Shown here: one piece after another, positions 57,087 through 64,000 of the stretch
How the letters are laid out: each line of letters starts with the position of its first letter
Numbering within the stretch: the stretch's first letter is position 1
From: Streptomyces rugosispiralis
Lineage (GTDB): Bacteria; Actinomycetota; Actinomycetes; Streptomycetales; Streptomycetaceae
NCBI RefSeq assembly: GCF_024505145.1
Contig: NZ_JANIAA010000009.1
Location: forward strand, 62,001 to 126,000
Reading direction: 5' to 3'
Length of the DNA stretch: 64,000 bases
Program-made: the position numbers and the translations under genes
Notes under the pieces: model-generated
What the model was told of the DNA's origin: nothing
Databases searched by the model: none
The model's input: only the letters and a program-made list of their open reading frames with translations

Positions 57087-58288
57087 TGGACCGGCCATGG
57101 CCCCAGGACGACCCGGCACCCTTGTCGGTCCCGCGCCCCGACGAGGTGGATCCGGCCGTCCTCGGCGCCCTGCTCGCCCGGCACGGCTGGCGCCGCCGGG
57201 GCGGCGCCCCGGGGGCTTATGCCCGCTGGACCCCGCCGGGCCGGGGCGCGGGCGGCACCAGCCTGCTGGTGCCCGAGAGCCGGGACTTCCCCGACAGCGG
57301 CGATCTGCTCGGCGAGGCGCTGATGGCGCTCGGCCGCAGCGCCGCGCCCTCCGCCCGCGAGGTGCTCACCGGCCTCGCCGTGCCCAGCGACGAGATCCGC
57401 TGGTGGCGCGAGGTCCCCGAATCGCCCGGCGGCACCTCCGCCTGGACCGCGCAGGAGCGGCTGCGCGCCGCCGCCCGCGACACCCTGCTGGCCGGGGCGC
57501 TCGCCGCCCGCGGCCGCGCGGGCTACTACGGCGCCCGGCACCGCCGCGCCGCCGAGGCGTCCCTGGAGCGGGTGCTGACCGGGCCCCCGGGCGCCGGGTC
57601 CGGCGGCCGTGAGCTGACCGTCTTCGTGCCCGTCGAGGAGGAGGGCCGCGCCACTGCCGTCACCCTGCTGCGGGCGCTGTACGCCCTCCGGGACGCCGCC
57701 GACTACCACCGGACGACCGGCGGCATGGAGGCGTATGACGCGGCGATCGCGGCGGGGGCCAGCCGGGAGCTGACCGAGGCGGTGATCGCGCTGGTCCAGG
57801 GCACGGAGGGGGCGCGGGTGGCGCTGGAGTGGTCACCGGCCGCCGGTCCGCCGCCGGGGTTCGCCGCCCGGCCCGATCCGGTGGAGTTCTCGCCCGGCGA
57901 TCTCCCGGGGCTGAGGGAGGCCGGTGCCCGCTATGTTCGGGATGAGCCGTCCGTTCCCGTGTGCCTCACGGGTGCGGTGGTCCGGCTGCGCCGCACCGGC
58001 CCCGGCGGTCCCGGGGCGGTGCGGCTGCGGGTGCTCTCCGGGGCGGAGGTCGCACAGGTGCGGATCACCCTGGACGAGGAGGACTACCGCATCGCCGGCC
58101 ATGCCCATTTGGTGGGGCTGCCGATCCGGGTGCGGGGGCGGCTGGAGAGCCGCGGCGGCTTCCGGCGGCTCAGCGGGGCCGGTGGCGTCACCCCGGTCCA
58201 GGTGGACGAGGCCGAGCGGGACCGGCTGGTCAAGTCGCTCCAGGAGAACCTGGACTTCTTCGAGGAGGCGTGCGGCGGCGGCCCCTGA
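57083..58288 (+). CDS. Uncharacterised protein coupled to the DUF4365 gene
   Basis: 401 residues, no known domain recognised. GTG at 57083 overlaps the DUF4365 stop; an ATG is the next codon. The N-terminal third ('VLGALLARHGWRRRGGAPGAYARWTPPG') suggests a small alpha/beta part, then an Ala/Arg-rich helical middle ('LLAGALAARGRAGYYGARHRRAAEASLERV'). The C-terminal part ('RITLDEEDYRIAGHAHLVGLPIRVRGRLESRGGFRRLSG') looks like an OB-type beta barrel. Always-linked expression implies a shared job with the nuclease-like protein. Confidence 0.7.
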   Translation: MMDRPWPQDDPAPLSVPRPDEVDPAVLGALLARHGWRRRGGAPGAYARWTPPGRGAGGTSLLVPESRDFPDSGDLLGEALMALGRSAAPSAREVLTGLAVPSDEIRWWREVPESPGGTSAWTAQERLRAAARDTLLAGALAARGRAGYYGARHRRAAEASLERVLTGPPGAGSGGRELTVFVPVEEEGRATAVTLLRALYALRDAADYHRTTGGMEAYDAAIAAGASRELTEAVIALVQGTEGARVALEWSPAAGPPPGFAARPDPVEFSPGDLPGLREAGARYVRDEPSVPVCLTGAVVRLRRTGPGGPGAVRLRVLSGAEVAQVRITLDEEDYRIAGHAHLVGLPIRVRGRLESRGGFRRLSGAGGVTPVQVDEAERDRLVKSLQENLDFFEEACGGGP

Positions 58289-58344
58289 CCGCCGCCCGCG
58301 CTCGTCATGGCGTCGGGTGGGGCCCGCCCCGGGCGGTGGCGGTG

Positions 58345-58510
58345 TCCGCCCGACGGCCCTCGTACGCGGTGACGGCTTCCGCCCGACGGCCCTCGTACGC
58401 GGTGACGGCTTCCGCCCGACGGCCCTCGTGCCCGGTGCACGGTGTCCGTCCGACGGCCCTCGTACGCGCTGCCGGTGTCCGTCCGACGGTCCTCGTACGC
58501 GGTGACGGCG
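58345..58510. repeat. 33-bp tandem repeat, five copies, upstream of thrS
   Basis: Units start TCCG(C/T)CCGACGG(C/T)CCTCG at 58345, 58378, 58411, 58445 and 58478. The first two are identical, the later ones diverge; one unit is 34 bp. No gene and no spacers. It separates the DUF4365 unit from thrS. Confidence 0.88.
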
Positions 58511-58637
58511 GCCGGTGGCCGTCACCCCGCGCGGTGAGGGCGTCCACAACCGTTTCGCGGTCCCGCCCGTCGGCTCGGTACGATTCACGCTGCGCGGCAT
58601 TCGCCGCGGGGAGCCATCCATCAGTCAGGAGAGACCG

Positions 58638-60617
58638 GTGTCAGACGTCCGTGTGATCATCCAACGCGATTCCGAGCGGGAAGAACGCGTGGTGGCCACG
58701 GGCACTACGACGGCGGACCTCTTCACCGGCGACCGCTCGATCGTCGCCGTGCGCGTGGGCGGGCAGCTCAAGGACCTGGCGTACCAGCCGGCCGAGGGCG
58801 ACGAGATCGAGCCGGTGGAGATCACCAGCCAGGACGGTCTGGACATCCTGCGCCACTCCACCGCGCATGTCATGGCCCAGGCGGTGCAGGAGCTGTTCCC
58901 GGAGGCGAAGCTGGGCATCGGCCCGCCGATCAAGGACGGCTTCTACTACGACTTCGACGTCGAGACCCCGTTCCACCCGGACGATCTCAAGCGCATCGAG
59001 AAGAAGATGCAGGAGATCCAGAAGCGGGGGCAGCGGTTCTCCCGCCGCGCGGTCACCGACGAGGAGGCGCGCGAGGAGCTGTCCGCCGAGCCGTACAAGC
59101 TGGAGCTGATCGGGCTCAAGGGTTCGGCCGCGGACGCCGCCGAGGGCGCGTCGGCCGAGGTCGGCGCGGGCGAGCTGACCATCTACGACAACCTCGACGC
59201 CAAGACCGGCGAGCTGTGCTGGAAGGACCTGTGCCGCGGTCCGCACCTGCCGACCACGCGGAACATCCCGGCCTTCAAGCTGATGCGCAGCGCCGCCGCG
59301 TACTGGCGGGGCAGCGAGAAGAACCCCCAGCTCCAGCGGATCTACGGCACCGCCTGGCCGACCAAGGACGAGCTGAAGGCGTACCTGGACTTCCTCGCCG
59401 AGGCCGAGAAGCGCGACCACCGCAAGCTGGGCGCCGAGCTGGACCTGTTCTCCTTCCCCGACGAGCTGGGCTCGGGCCTCGCGGTGTTCCATCCCAAGGG
59501 CGGCGTGATCCGCAAGGAGATGGAGCAGTACTCGCGCAAGCGCCACGAGGAGGCGGGGTACGAGTTCGTCAACACTCCGCACATCACCAAGGCCAAGCTC
59601 TTCGAGACCTCCGGCCATCTGCCGCACTACATGGACGGCATGTTCCCGCCCATGGAGTTCGAGGGCCAGGACTACTACCTCAAGGCCATGAACTGCCCGA
59701 TGCACAACCTGGTCTTCCGGGCGCGCGGGCGGTCCTATCGCGAGCTGCCGCTGCGGCTCTTCGAGTTCGGCACGGTCTACCGCTACGAGAAGTCCGGCGT
59801 CGTCCACGGTCTGACCCGGGCCCGGGGCTTCACCCAGGACGACTCGCACATCTACTGCACCAAGGAGCAGATGGCCGATGAGCTGGACAATCTGCTCACC
59901 TTCGTGCTGGACCTGCTCCGCGACTACGGCCTGAGCGACTTCTATCTGGAGCTGTCCACCCGGGACGACTCCGACAAGTTCATGGGCAGCGACGACCAGT
60001 GGGAAGAGGCCACGGAGGAGCTGCGCAAGGCCGCCGAGAAGCAGGGCCTGGAGCTGGTCATGGACCCGGGCGGCGCGGCCTTCTACGGCCCCAAGATCTC
60101 GGTCCAGGCCCGGGACGCGATCGGCCGCACCTGGCAGATGTCGACCATCCAGGTCGACTTCAACCAGCCGGCCCGGTTCGAGCTGGAGTACACCGCGGCG
60201 GACGGCTCCCGTCAGCAGCCCGTCATGATCCACCGGGCGCTCTTCGGCTCGATCGAGCGGTTCTTCGCGGTGCTGCTCGAGCACTACGCGGGCGCCTTCC
60301 CGGTGTGGCTGGCCCCGGTCCAGGCGGTCGGCATCCCGATCGGCGACACCCATGTGCCGTACCTGGAGGAGTTCGCCGCGCAGGCCAAGGCGAAGGGCCT
60401 GCGGATGGAGGTGGACTCGTCCTCGGACCGGATGCAGAAGAAGATCAGGAACGCCCAGAAGTCCAAGATCCCGTTCATGGTGATCGTCGGTGACGAGGAC
60501 GTCGCGAACGGTGCGGTGAGCTTCCGCTACCGCGACGGCTCGCAGAAGAACGGCATCCCGATCGACCAGGCGCTGGCCGAGATCGCCGACGCCGTGGAGC
60601 GCCGGATCCAGGTCTGA
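58638..60617 (+). CDS. thrS: Threonyl-tRNA synthetase
   Basis: 659 residues. TGS domain (about 1-65), editing domain with H-x3-H ('LRHSTAHVMAQA', His73 and His77), then class-II catalytic core: zinc ligand region 'KAMNCPMHNLVF', motif 2 'GLTRARGFTQDDSHIYC', motif 3 'IHRALFGSIERFFAVLLEHY', and a C-terminal anticodon-binding domain (about 560-659). GTG at 58638 is taken because AGGAGAG lies 4 nt upstream and homologues begin SDVRV. No T-box leader was recognised. Confidence 0.97.
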   Translation: MSDVRVIIQRDSEREERVVATGTTTADLFTGDRSIVAVRVGGQLKDLAYQPAEGDEIEPVEITSQDGLDILRHSTAHVMAQAVQELFPEAKLGIGPPIKDGFYYDFDVETPFHPDDLKRIEKKMQEIQKRGQRFSRRAVTDEEAREELSAEPYKLELIGLKGSAADAAEGASAEVGAGELTIYDNLDAKTGELCWKDLCRGPHLPTTRNIPAFKLMRSAAAYWRGSEKNPQLQRIYGTAWPTKDELKAYLDFLAEAEKRDHRKLGAELDLFSFPDELGSGLAVFHPKGGVIRKEMEQYSRKRHEEAGYEFVNTPHITKAKLFETSGHLPHYMDGMFPPMEFEGQDYYLKAMNCPMHNLVFRARGRSYRELPLRLFEFGTVYRYEKSGVVHGLTRARGFTQDDSHIYCTKEQMADELDNLLTFVLDLLRDYGLSDFYLELSTRDDSDKFMGSDDQWEEATEELRKAAEKQGLELVMDPGGAAFYGPKISVQARDAIGRTWQMSTIQVDFNQPARFELEYTAADGSRQQPVMIHRALFGSIERFFAVLLEHYAGAFPVWLAPVQAVGIPIGDTHVPYLEEFAAQAKAKGLRMEVDSSSDRMQKKIRNAQKSKIPFMVIVGDEDVANGAVSFRYRDGSQKNGIPIDQALAEIADAVERRIQV

Positions 60618-60648
60618 TCCGATGGCGGTCTCCACGGAGGCCAGGATT

Positions 60649-60682
60649 CCGAGGGGCGGCCCTGGCCAGGGCCGCCCCTCGG
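60649..60682 (+). terminator. thrS terminator
   Basis: A 17-bp perfect inverted repeat without spacer (60649-60665 and 60666-60682), effectively a 15-bp stem with a 4-nt loop, then CTCTTCC. Confidence 0.75.
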
Positions 60683-60707
60683 CTCTTCCTCACCCCTGCG
60701 GGGCGAA

Positions 60708-60713
60708 TATGCT
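60708..60713 (+). promoter_or_regulatory. -10-like element of the HIT gene
   Basis: TATGCT, then 7 nt to the ATG at 60721. Its near-consensus form and the missing SD favour a leaderless mRNA. Confidence 0.45.
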
Positions 60714-60720
60714 GGCCCGC

Positions 60721-61275
60721 ATGACGAGTGAGCCGGAACAGCAGATCGGAGTGGGGACGCCTGACGCGTTCCAGCGCCTGTGGACCCCCCATCGGATGGC
60801 CTACATCCAGGGGGAGAACAAGCCGACCGGCCCGGGTGCGGGCGATGGCTGTCCGTTCTGCTCCATTCCGGAGAAGTCCGATGAGGACGGCTTGATCATC
60901 GCTCGCGGCGAGTCCGTGTACGCCGTACTCAATCTGTATCCGTACACCGGCGGCCATCTCATGGTCGTCCCATTCCGGCACATCGCCGACTACACCGAGC
61001 TCACCGCCGAGGAGACGGTGGAGCTCGCGGAATACACCAAGGCCGCCATGACCGCGCTGCGTACCGCCTCGGGTGCGCACGGTTTCAACATCGGCATGAA
61101 CCAGGGGACCGTGGCGGGCGCCGGGATCGCCGCGCATCTGCATCAGCATGTGGTGCCGCGCTGGGGCGGGGACACCAACTTCATGCCCGTGATCGGCAGG
61201 ACCAAGGTGCTGCCGCAACTCCTCGCCGACACCCGCCGGTTGCTCGCCGACGCCTGGCCCCGGCCGGGGGCCTAG
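60721..61275 (+). CDS. HIT-family hydrolase / AP4A phosphorylase-like protein
   Basis: 184 residues. The histidine triad is 'HLHQHVVPRW' (H139, H141, H143) and an N-terminal C-P-F-C (C44-C47) probably binds zinc. 'VLNLYPYTGGHLMVVPFRH' is the HIT fold core. Such proteins hydrolyse or phosphorolyse dinucleoside polyphosphates, including Ap4A formed by aminoacyl-tRNA synthetases, which fits its position after thrS. ATG 60709 is an alternative start. Confidence 0.9.
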   Translation: MTSEPEQQIGVGTPDAFQRLWTPHRMAYIQGENKPTGPGAGDGCPFCSIPEKSDEDGLIIARGESVYAVLNLYPYTGGHLMVVPFRHIADYTELTAEETVELAEYTKAAMTALRTASGAHGFNIGMNQGTVAGAGIAAHLHQHVVPRWGGDTNFMPVIGRTKVLPQLLADTRRLLADAWPRPGA

Positions 61276-61276
61276 G

Positions 61277-61325
61277 GCTCATGGGTCGGGCCCTGGCCAA
61301 TGTGGCCAGGGCCCGACCCATGAGC
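61277..61325. terminator. Very long bidirectional terminator hairpin
   Basis: A perfect 23-bp stem (61277-61299 with 61303-61325) and a 3-nt loop ATG, placed directly after the HIT stop and 24 nt before the end of the convergent membrane-protein gene. The longest perfect hairpin seen in the window. Confidence 0.88.
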
Positions 61326-61348
61326 GCTGCCCTACGTGTCTCGTGCCC

Positions 61349-63001
61349 CTACGCGTCGTACAGGTCGGCCTTCTTCGGGGCGGCGTCCTGGATCTGGCCG
61401 CTGAGGGCCAGCGAGCGGTTGCCGAAGCGCTCGGTGTCCACGCCGTGGTGCTTGAGCACCCCGATGGCCGCCTCGTGGACCACCCGCAGCACCGGCGTGG
61501 CGGTGCGCAGCGCGTCGTCCGCCATGAAGCGGTGCCGCCAGGGCTTGTCCGCCCAGGCGTGCCGCAGACCGAACGGCTCGGGCAGCACCAGCTTGCCGCC
61601 GAGGTGGTCCAGGATCGGCGGGTACCAGGTGAAGGGGGCGCGTGCGGTCAGCCGCACGACCTCCTTCGTGTTCACCAGCGGCAGCGGGATGGACTTGGTC
61701 TCCCAGAACCGGAAGGTCTTGGCGACCGTCTTGCTGGGCGCCGACGGCTTGTTGTGGAAGAGCGGGTGTATCGGCCCCAGCGCATGCCCGGTGACCTCGA
61801 TCCGCAGCGTCTTGTGCAGCAGGGTCACCGTGATCATCAGGGTGATCACCAACTGGCCGTCCCAGAGCACGAACTGCACACCCAGGTAGTGCCGGTCACC
61901 GGCGCCGAACTGCTGCTGGTCGCAGATCCGCTGGAGGTCGACGCCCTTTATCTGGAAGCCCTCCTCCTCGGAGGTGCCGCCGCGCTCGACCCCCTTGGCC
62001 CCCTCGCCGATCGGTGAGACCACCCAGTGGCGCACGGAGGGGGTGGGGAAGCCGCCGGTGTGCAGGGGGGTGCGCTCCAGCATGCGCAGCTGGTCGTGGA
62101 TCGCCCGTATGACGTCCCAGCTGCGGAAGGGGTCGATCTCCTTGTCGGGATCGGCCGAGACCAGGTCCTCGGCCAGCTGCCAGCTGCCCCAGCGGGTGCC
62201 CATGCCCAATATGCCCTTGGGCCCCGCGTAGAAGACCACATTGCTGTACTGCTCGGCGGTGAGCTTGTGGAGCGCCTTGCGGAGCTCCTCGGCGGCGGTC
62301 TGGCCCGGGTGGTTGGGCACCGTCTCGGGCACCTTGGCGCCGACGCCGCCGCCCCCGAGCAGCCCGCCCCAGGAGTCCCGGAGCTCCTTGGCCGTGCGCT
62401 CGCAGATCTGCTTGGCGATGTACCAGCCGATGATCGGGGCGACCACGACGCCCCGGAGATAGATCCCCCAGAAGCCCCCGAAGGGCAGCTTGATCAGGAA
62501 GATCACGACCATCACGCCGAGCGCCACCAGCAGCGCCGTGCCGAGCGCGCCCATGCGCTTGTCCTGGGCCCCGGCGACCGAGCGGCGCAGCTGGAAGGCG
62601 CCGAGCCAGAGCAGCACCCCGGGCAGGAACAGCAGCCCGAAGATCACCATGACGGCGGTGAGCCGGGCGTCACGGGTCTTGCGGATGCGGTTGGCGGCCA
62701 GACAGTGCTCGACCACCGTCTGGGGCTCTATCCCGAAGGACTGGATCACCTGGCCCCGGCCGCCGCCGAGCATTCTCGTCTGGACGGCGCGTGCGAACGC
62801 CTCGCCCAGGTTCGGCTCGAAGAGCGAGATCCTCGGCTTCTTGACCTCCGAGACCGTCCACTCCGAATTGGCGTCGAGCAACTTTGCCACGGGGTCGTCG
62901 CGGTAGGCGGCCGAGGCCAGGGCCTGCGTCGCCGCCGTCTGTCCCGCCGCTCCCGACAGGGGAACCTGCGCCCCGGGACTGAAGTCGAATCCGTCCGTCA
63001 C
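61349..63001 (-). CDS. Large membrane protein, function unknown
   Basis: 550 residues. Residues 1-110 are soluble; then helices at about 117-137, 153-175 and 180-195 ('AVMVIFGLLFLPGVLLWLGAF', 'LLVALGVMVVIFLIKL', 'GVVVAPIIGWYIA'), followed by a large soluble part (about 200-550) with 'NVVFYAGPKGILGMGTRWGSWQLAEDLVSAD'. It may be a cytoplasmic domain carrying a membrane anchor. GTG at 63001 chosen (GGGGGCG upstream); a TTG at 63013 is also possible. No family assigned, but it looks conserved. Confidence 0.7.
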   Translation of the reverse strand: MTDGFDFSPGAQVPLSGAAGQTAATQALASAAYRDDPVAKLLDANSEWTVSEVKKPRISLFEPNLGEAFARAVQTRMLGGGRGQVIQSFGIEPQTVVEHCLAANRIRKTRDARLTAVMVIFGLLFLPGVLLWLGAFQLRRSVAGAQDKRMGALGTALLVALGVMVVIFLIKLPFGGFWGIYLRGVVVAPIIGWYIAKQICERTAKELRDSWGGLLGGGGVGAKVPETVPNHPGQTAAEELRKALHKLTAEQYSNVVFYAGPKGILGMGTRWGSWQLAEDLVSADPDKEIDPFRSWDVIRAIHDQLRMLERTPLHTGGFPTPSVRHWVVSPIGEGAKGVERGGTSEEEGFQIKGVDLQRICDQQQFGAGDRHYLGVQFVLWDGQLVITLMITVTLLHKTLRIEVTGHALGPIHPLFHNKPSAPSKTVAKTFRFWETKSIPLPLVNTKEVVRLTARAPFTWYPPILDHLGGKLVLPEPFGLRHAWADKPWRHRFMADDALRTATPVLRVVHEAAIGVLKHHGVDTERFGNRSLALSGQIQDAAPKKADLYDA

Positions 63002-63181
63002 CAACGCCCCCAATACGGCACGCTCTTGCGCTGCGACCTCAGCGTATCCGGGGTGTGCACCGCCTGTCGCCAGGGCGTGTGCGGCCTGTGGAAAACCCTC
63101 GTGGAGAAGACCGCCCGCGGAACCGCCGGTGGACGGCCGACGGCGAAGGCCCGCCCGCCCCGGCGCGGTTGGGGCGGACGG

Positions 63182-63269
63182 GCCGTGACTTACGCCACGA
63201 CCGGCCGTGACTTACGGCATGGCCGGTCATGACTTACGCCACGACCGGCCATGGCATACGGCACGGATG
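63182..63269. repeat. 22-bp degenerate tandem repeat, four copies
   Basis: Units begin G(C/T)C(G/A)TG(A/G)C at 63182, 63204, 63226 and 63248; the first three share GTGACTTACG or ATGACTTACG. A degenerate tail continues to about 63330. Occupies most of the 330-nt gap between the membrane-protein gene and the EF-G-like gene; no coding sequence seen. Confidence 0.8.
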
Positions 63270-63333
63270 GGCCGTGACATGGCCGTGCGCCACGCCATGG
63301 ACGGGCCGCGCTACGCCACGGACGGGCCCTGAA

Positions 63334-64000
63334 CTACGCCTCCGCGGCCACTTGTTCACGCATTCGCTCGGCCAGCTGGTGGGGCATCGGCTCATGCCGG
63401 GCGTAGGAGCGGCTGAACCGTCCCGTGCCATGCGAAAGCGATCGCAGATCGACCGCGTACCGACCGATCTCGATCTCCGGCACATCCGCCTTGATCAAGG
63501 TCTGTCCGCCACCGGACTGTTCGGTGCCGACGACCCGGCCGCGCCGGCCGGACAGATCGCTCATGACGGCGCCGACATAGTCGTCCGAGACCAGCACGCC
63601 CACCTCCACCACCGGTTCCAGGAGGTCGATCCGGGCGTCGGCGGCCGCCTCGCGCAGCGCGAGCGCGCCCGCCGTCTGGAAGGCGGCGTCGGAGGAGTCC
63701 ACCGAGTGCGCCTTGCCGTCCAGCAGCGTGACCCGCACATCGACCAGGGGATACCCGGCGGCGACGCCGCGCGCCGCCTGGCCGCGCACGCCCTTCTCGA
63801 CGGACGGGATGAACTGCCGGGGCACCGCGCCGCCCACGACCTTGTCCACGAACTCGATGCCCGAGCCCTCCGGCAGCGGCTCCACCTCGATCTCGCAGAT
63901 CGCGTACTGGCCGTGCCCTCCGGACTGCTTGACATGGCGACCGCGCCCGGCGGACTTCGCCCCGAAGGTCTCGCGCAGCGAGACCCTGTACGGCACCGCG
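63334..64000 (-). CDS. Elongation factor G-like GTPase, C-terminal part (partial at window end)
   Basis: 222 codons open to the window edge. 'GGHGQYAICEIEVEPLP' and 'FIPSVEKGVRGQAARGVAAGYPLVDVRVTLLDGKAHSVDSSDAAF' are EF-G domain IV, and 'DDYVGAVMSDLSGRRGRVVG' is domain V. Streptomyces carries an EF-G paralogue of this type (EF-G-like, also related to ribosomal protection proteins). The GTPase domain lies outside the window, so the exact subtype is uncertain. Confidence 0.85.
   Translation of the reverse strand, partial: AVPYRVSLRETFGAKSAGRGRHVKQSGGHGQYAICEIEVEPLPEGSGIEFVDKVVGGAVPRQFIPSVEKGVRGQAARGVAAGYPLVDVRVTLLDGKAHSVDSSDAAFQTAGALALREAAADARIDLLEPVVEVGVLVSDDYVGAVMSDLSGRRGRVVGTEQSGGGQTLIKADVPEIEIGRYAVDLRSLSHGTGRFSRSYARHEPMPHQLAERMREQVAAEA

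Noticed and set aside
58345..58510. CRISPR-like array of 33-bp units
   Set aside because: Units follow each other without spacers and there are no cas genes; it is a tandem minisatellite.
58515..58637. N-terminal extension of ThrRS from ATG 58515
   Set aside because: The extra residues come from repeat and upstream sequence; the SD and family N-terminus point to GTG 58638.
1..64000. Secondary-metabolite biosynthetic gene cluster
   Set aside because: No polyketide synthase, NRPS, terpene cyclase or RiPP genes occur; the SRPBCC and cyclase-family proteins stand alone.

Overview
The window is a 64-kb piece of a high-GC actinomycete chromosome, almost certainly Streptomyces. Reasons: strong G/C bias at third codon positions, many GTG starts, ssgB (a sporulation gene confined to morphologically complex actinomycetes), Tat-dependent secreted enzymes, and GC-only hairpin terminators without long U tracts. 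No prophage, insertion sequence, CRISPR array or polyketide/peptide antibiotic cluster is visible. It is mostly core chromosome, with one carbohydrate-utilisation island and many short tandem-repeat arrays between genes.

Layout. 1-4271: arginine operon argC(partial)-argJ-argB-argD-argR, translationally coupled. 4340-11678: accessory genes: a BASS-type transporter, a PNPOx-like protein, DUF488, a three-gene flavin redox operon (ferric-reductase-like membrane protein, FMN-binding lipid-side protein, ApbE), a secreted endonuclease-like protein, and a scar where a decapitated SDR gene meets a start-less MarR gene. 11718-14532: argG and argH, argG with its own ARG-box-controlled promoter. 14571-21868: aldo/keto reductase, alpha/beta hydrolase, PlsC acyltransferase, Tat-secreted GDPD, sigma-like protein, GNAT, two membrane proteins, HAD phosphatase. 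21944-25131: metNIQ methionine/sulfur-amino-acid ABC transporter preceded by a cysteine-rich leader ORF. 26171-33277: corrin genes: cbiET, a very large bluB-cobT fusion, and a cysG-like siroheme/precorrin-2 gene. 33359-38797: rRNA/tRNA methyltransferase, Ser/Thr kinase, small proteins, a cyclase-tetR operon with a clear operator. 38974-40303: APH-family kinase and a zinc-ribbon protein. 40370-40792: five tRNA genes (3 Val-GAC, Cys, Gly). 40953-42835: pabB-pabC. 43012-47320: GNAT, DsbA-like, small membrane proteins, CGNR regulator, ssgB, PGPGW protein.

47387-55094: two identical tRNA-Val(CAC) genes flank a rhamnogalacturonan-type operon (solute-binding lipoprotein, two permeases, a YesL-like membrane protein, a 915-residue Tat-exported polysaccharide lyase) with LacI-family operator-like palindromes in front. 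55213-64000: VOC protein, DnaQ-like exonuclease, a DUF4365 nuclease-fold gene coupled to an uncharacterised partner, thrS, HIT hydrolase, a membrane protein and the C-terminal end of an EF-G-like GTPase running out of the window.

Points most worth pursuing: the Cys-rich leader peptide before metNIQ; the roughly 830-residue acidic low-complexity head on BluB-CobT; the DUF4365 pair; three helically phased TCACAG repeats upstream of the flavin redox operon; the palindromic operator of the cyclase-tetR operon; and a repeated promoter geometry (-10-like hexamer, 7 nt, start codon) that predicts leaderless mRNAs for at least six genes. Family assignments come from recognising the protein sequences and motifs by eye; no database search was run.
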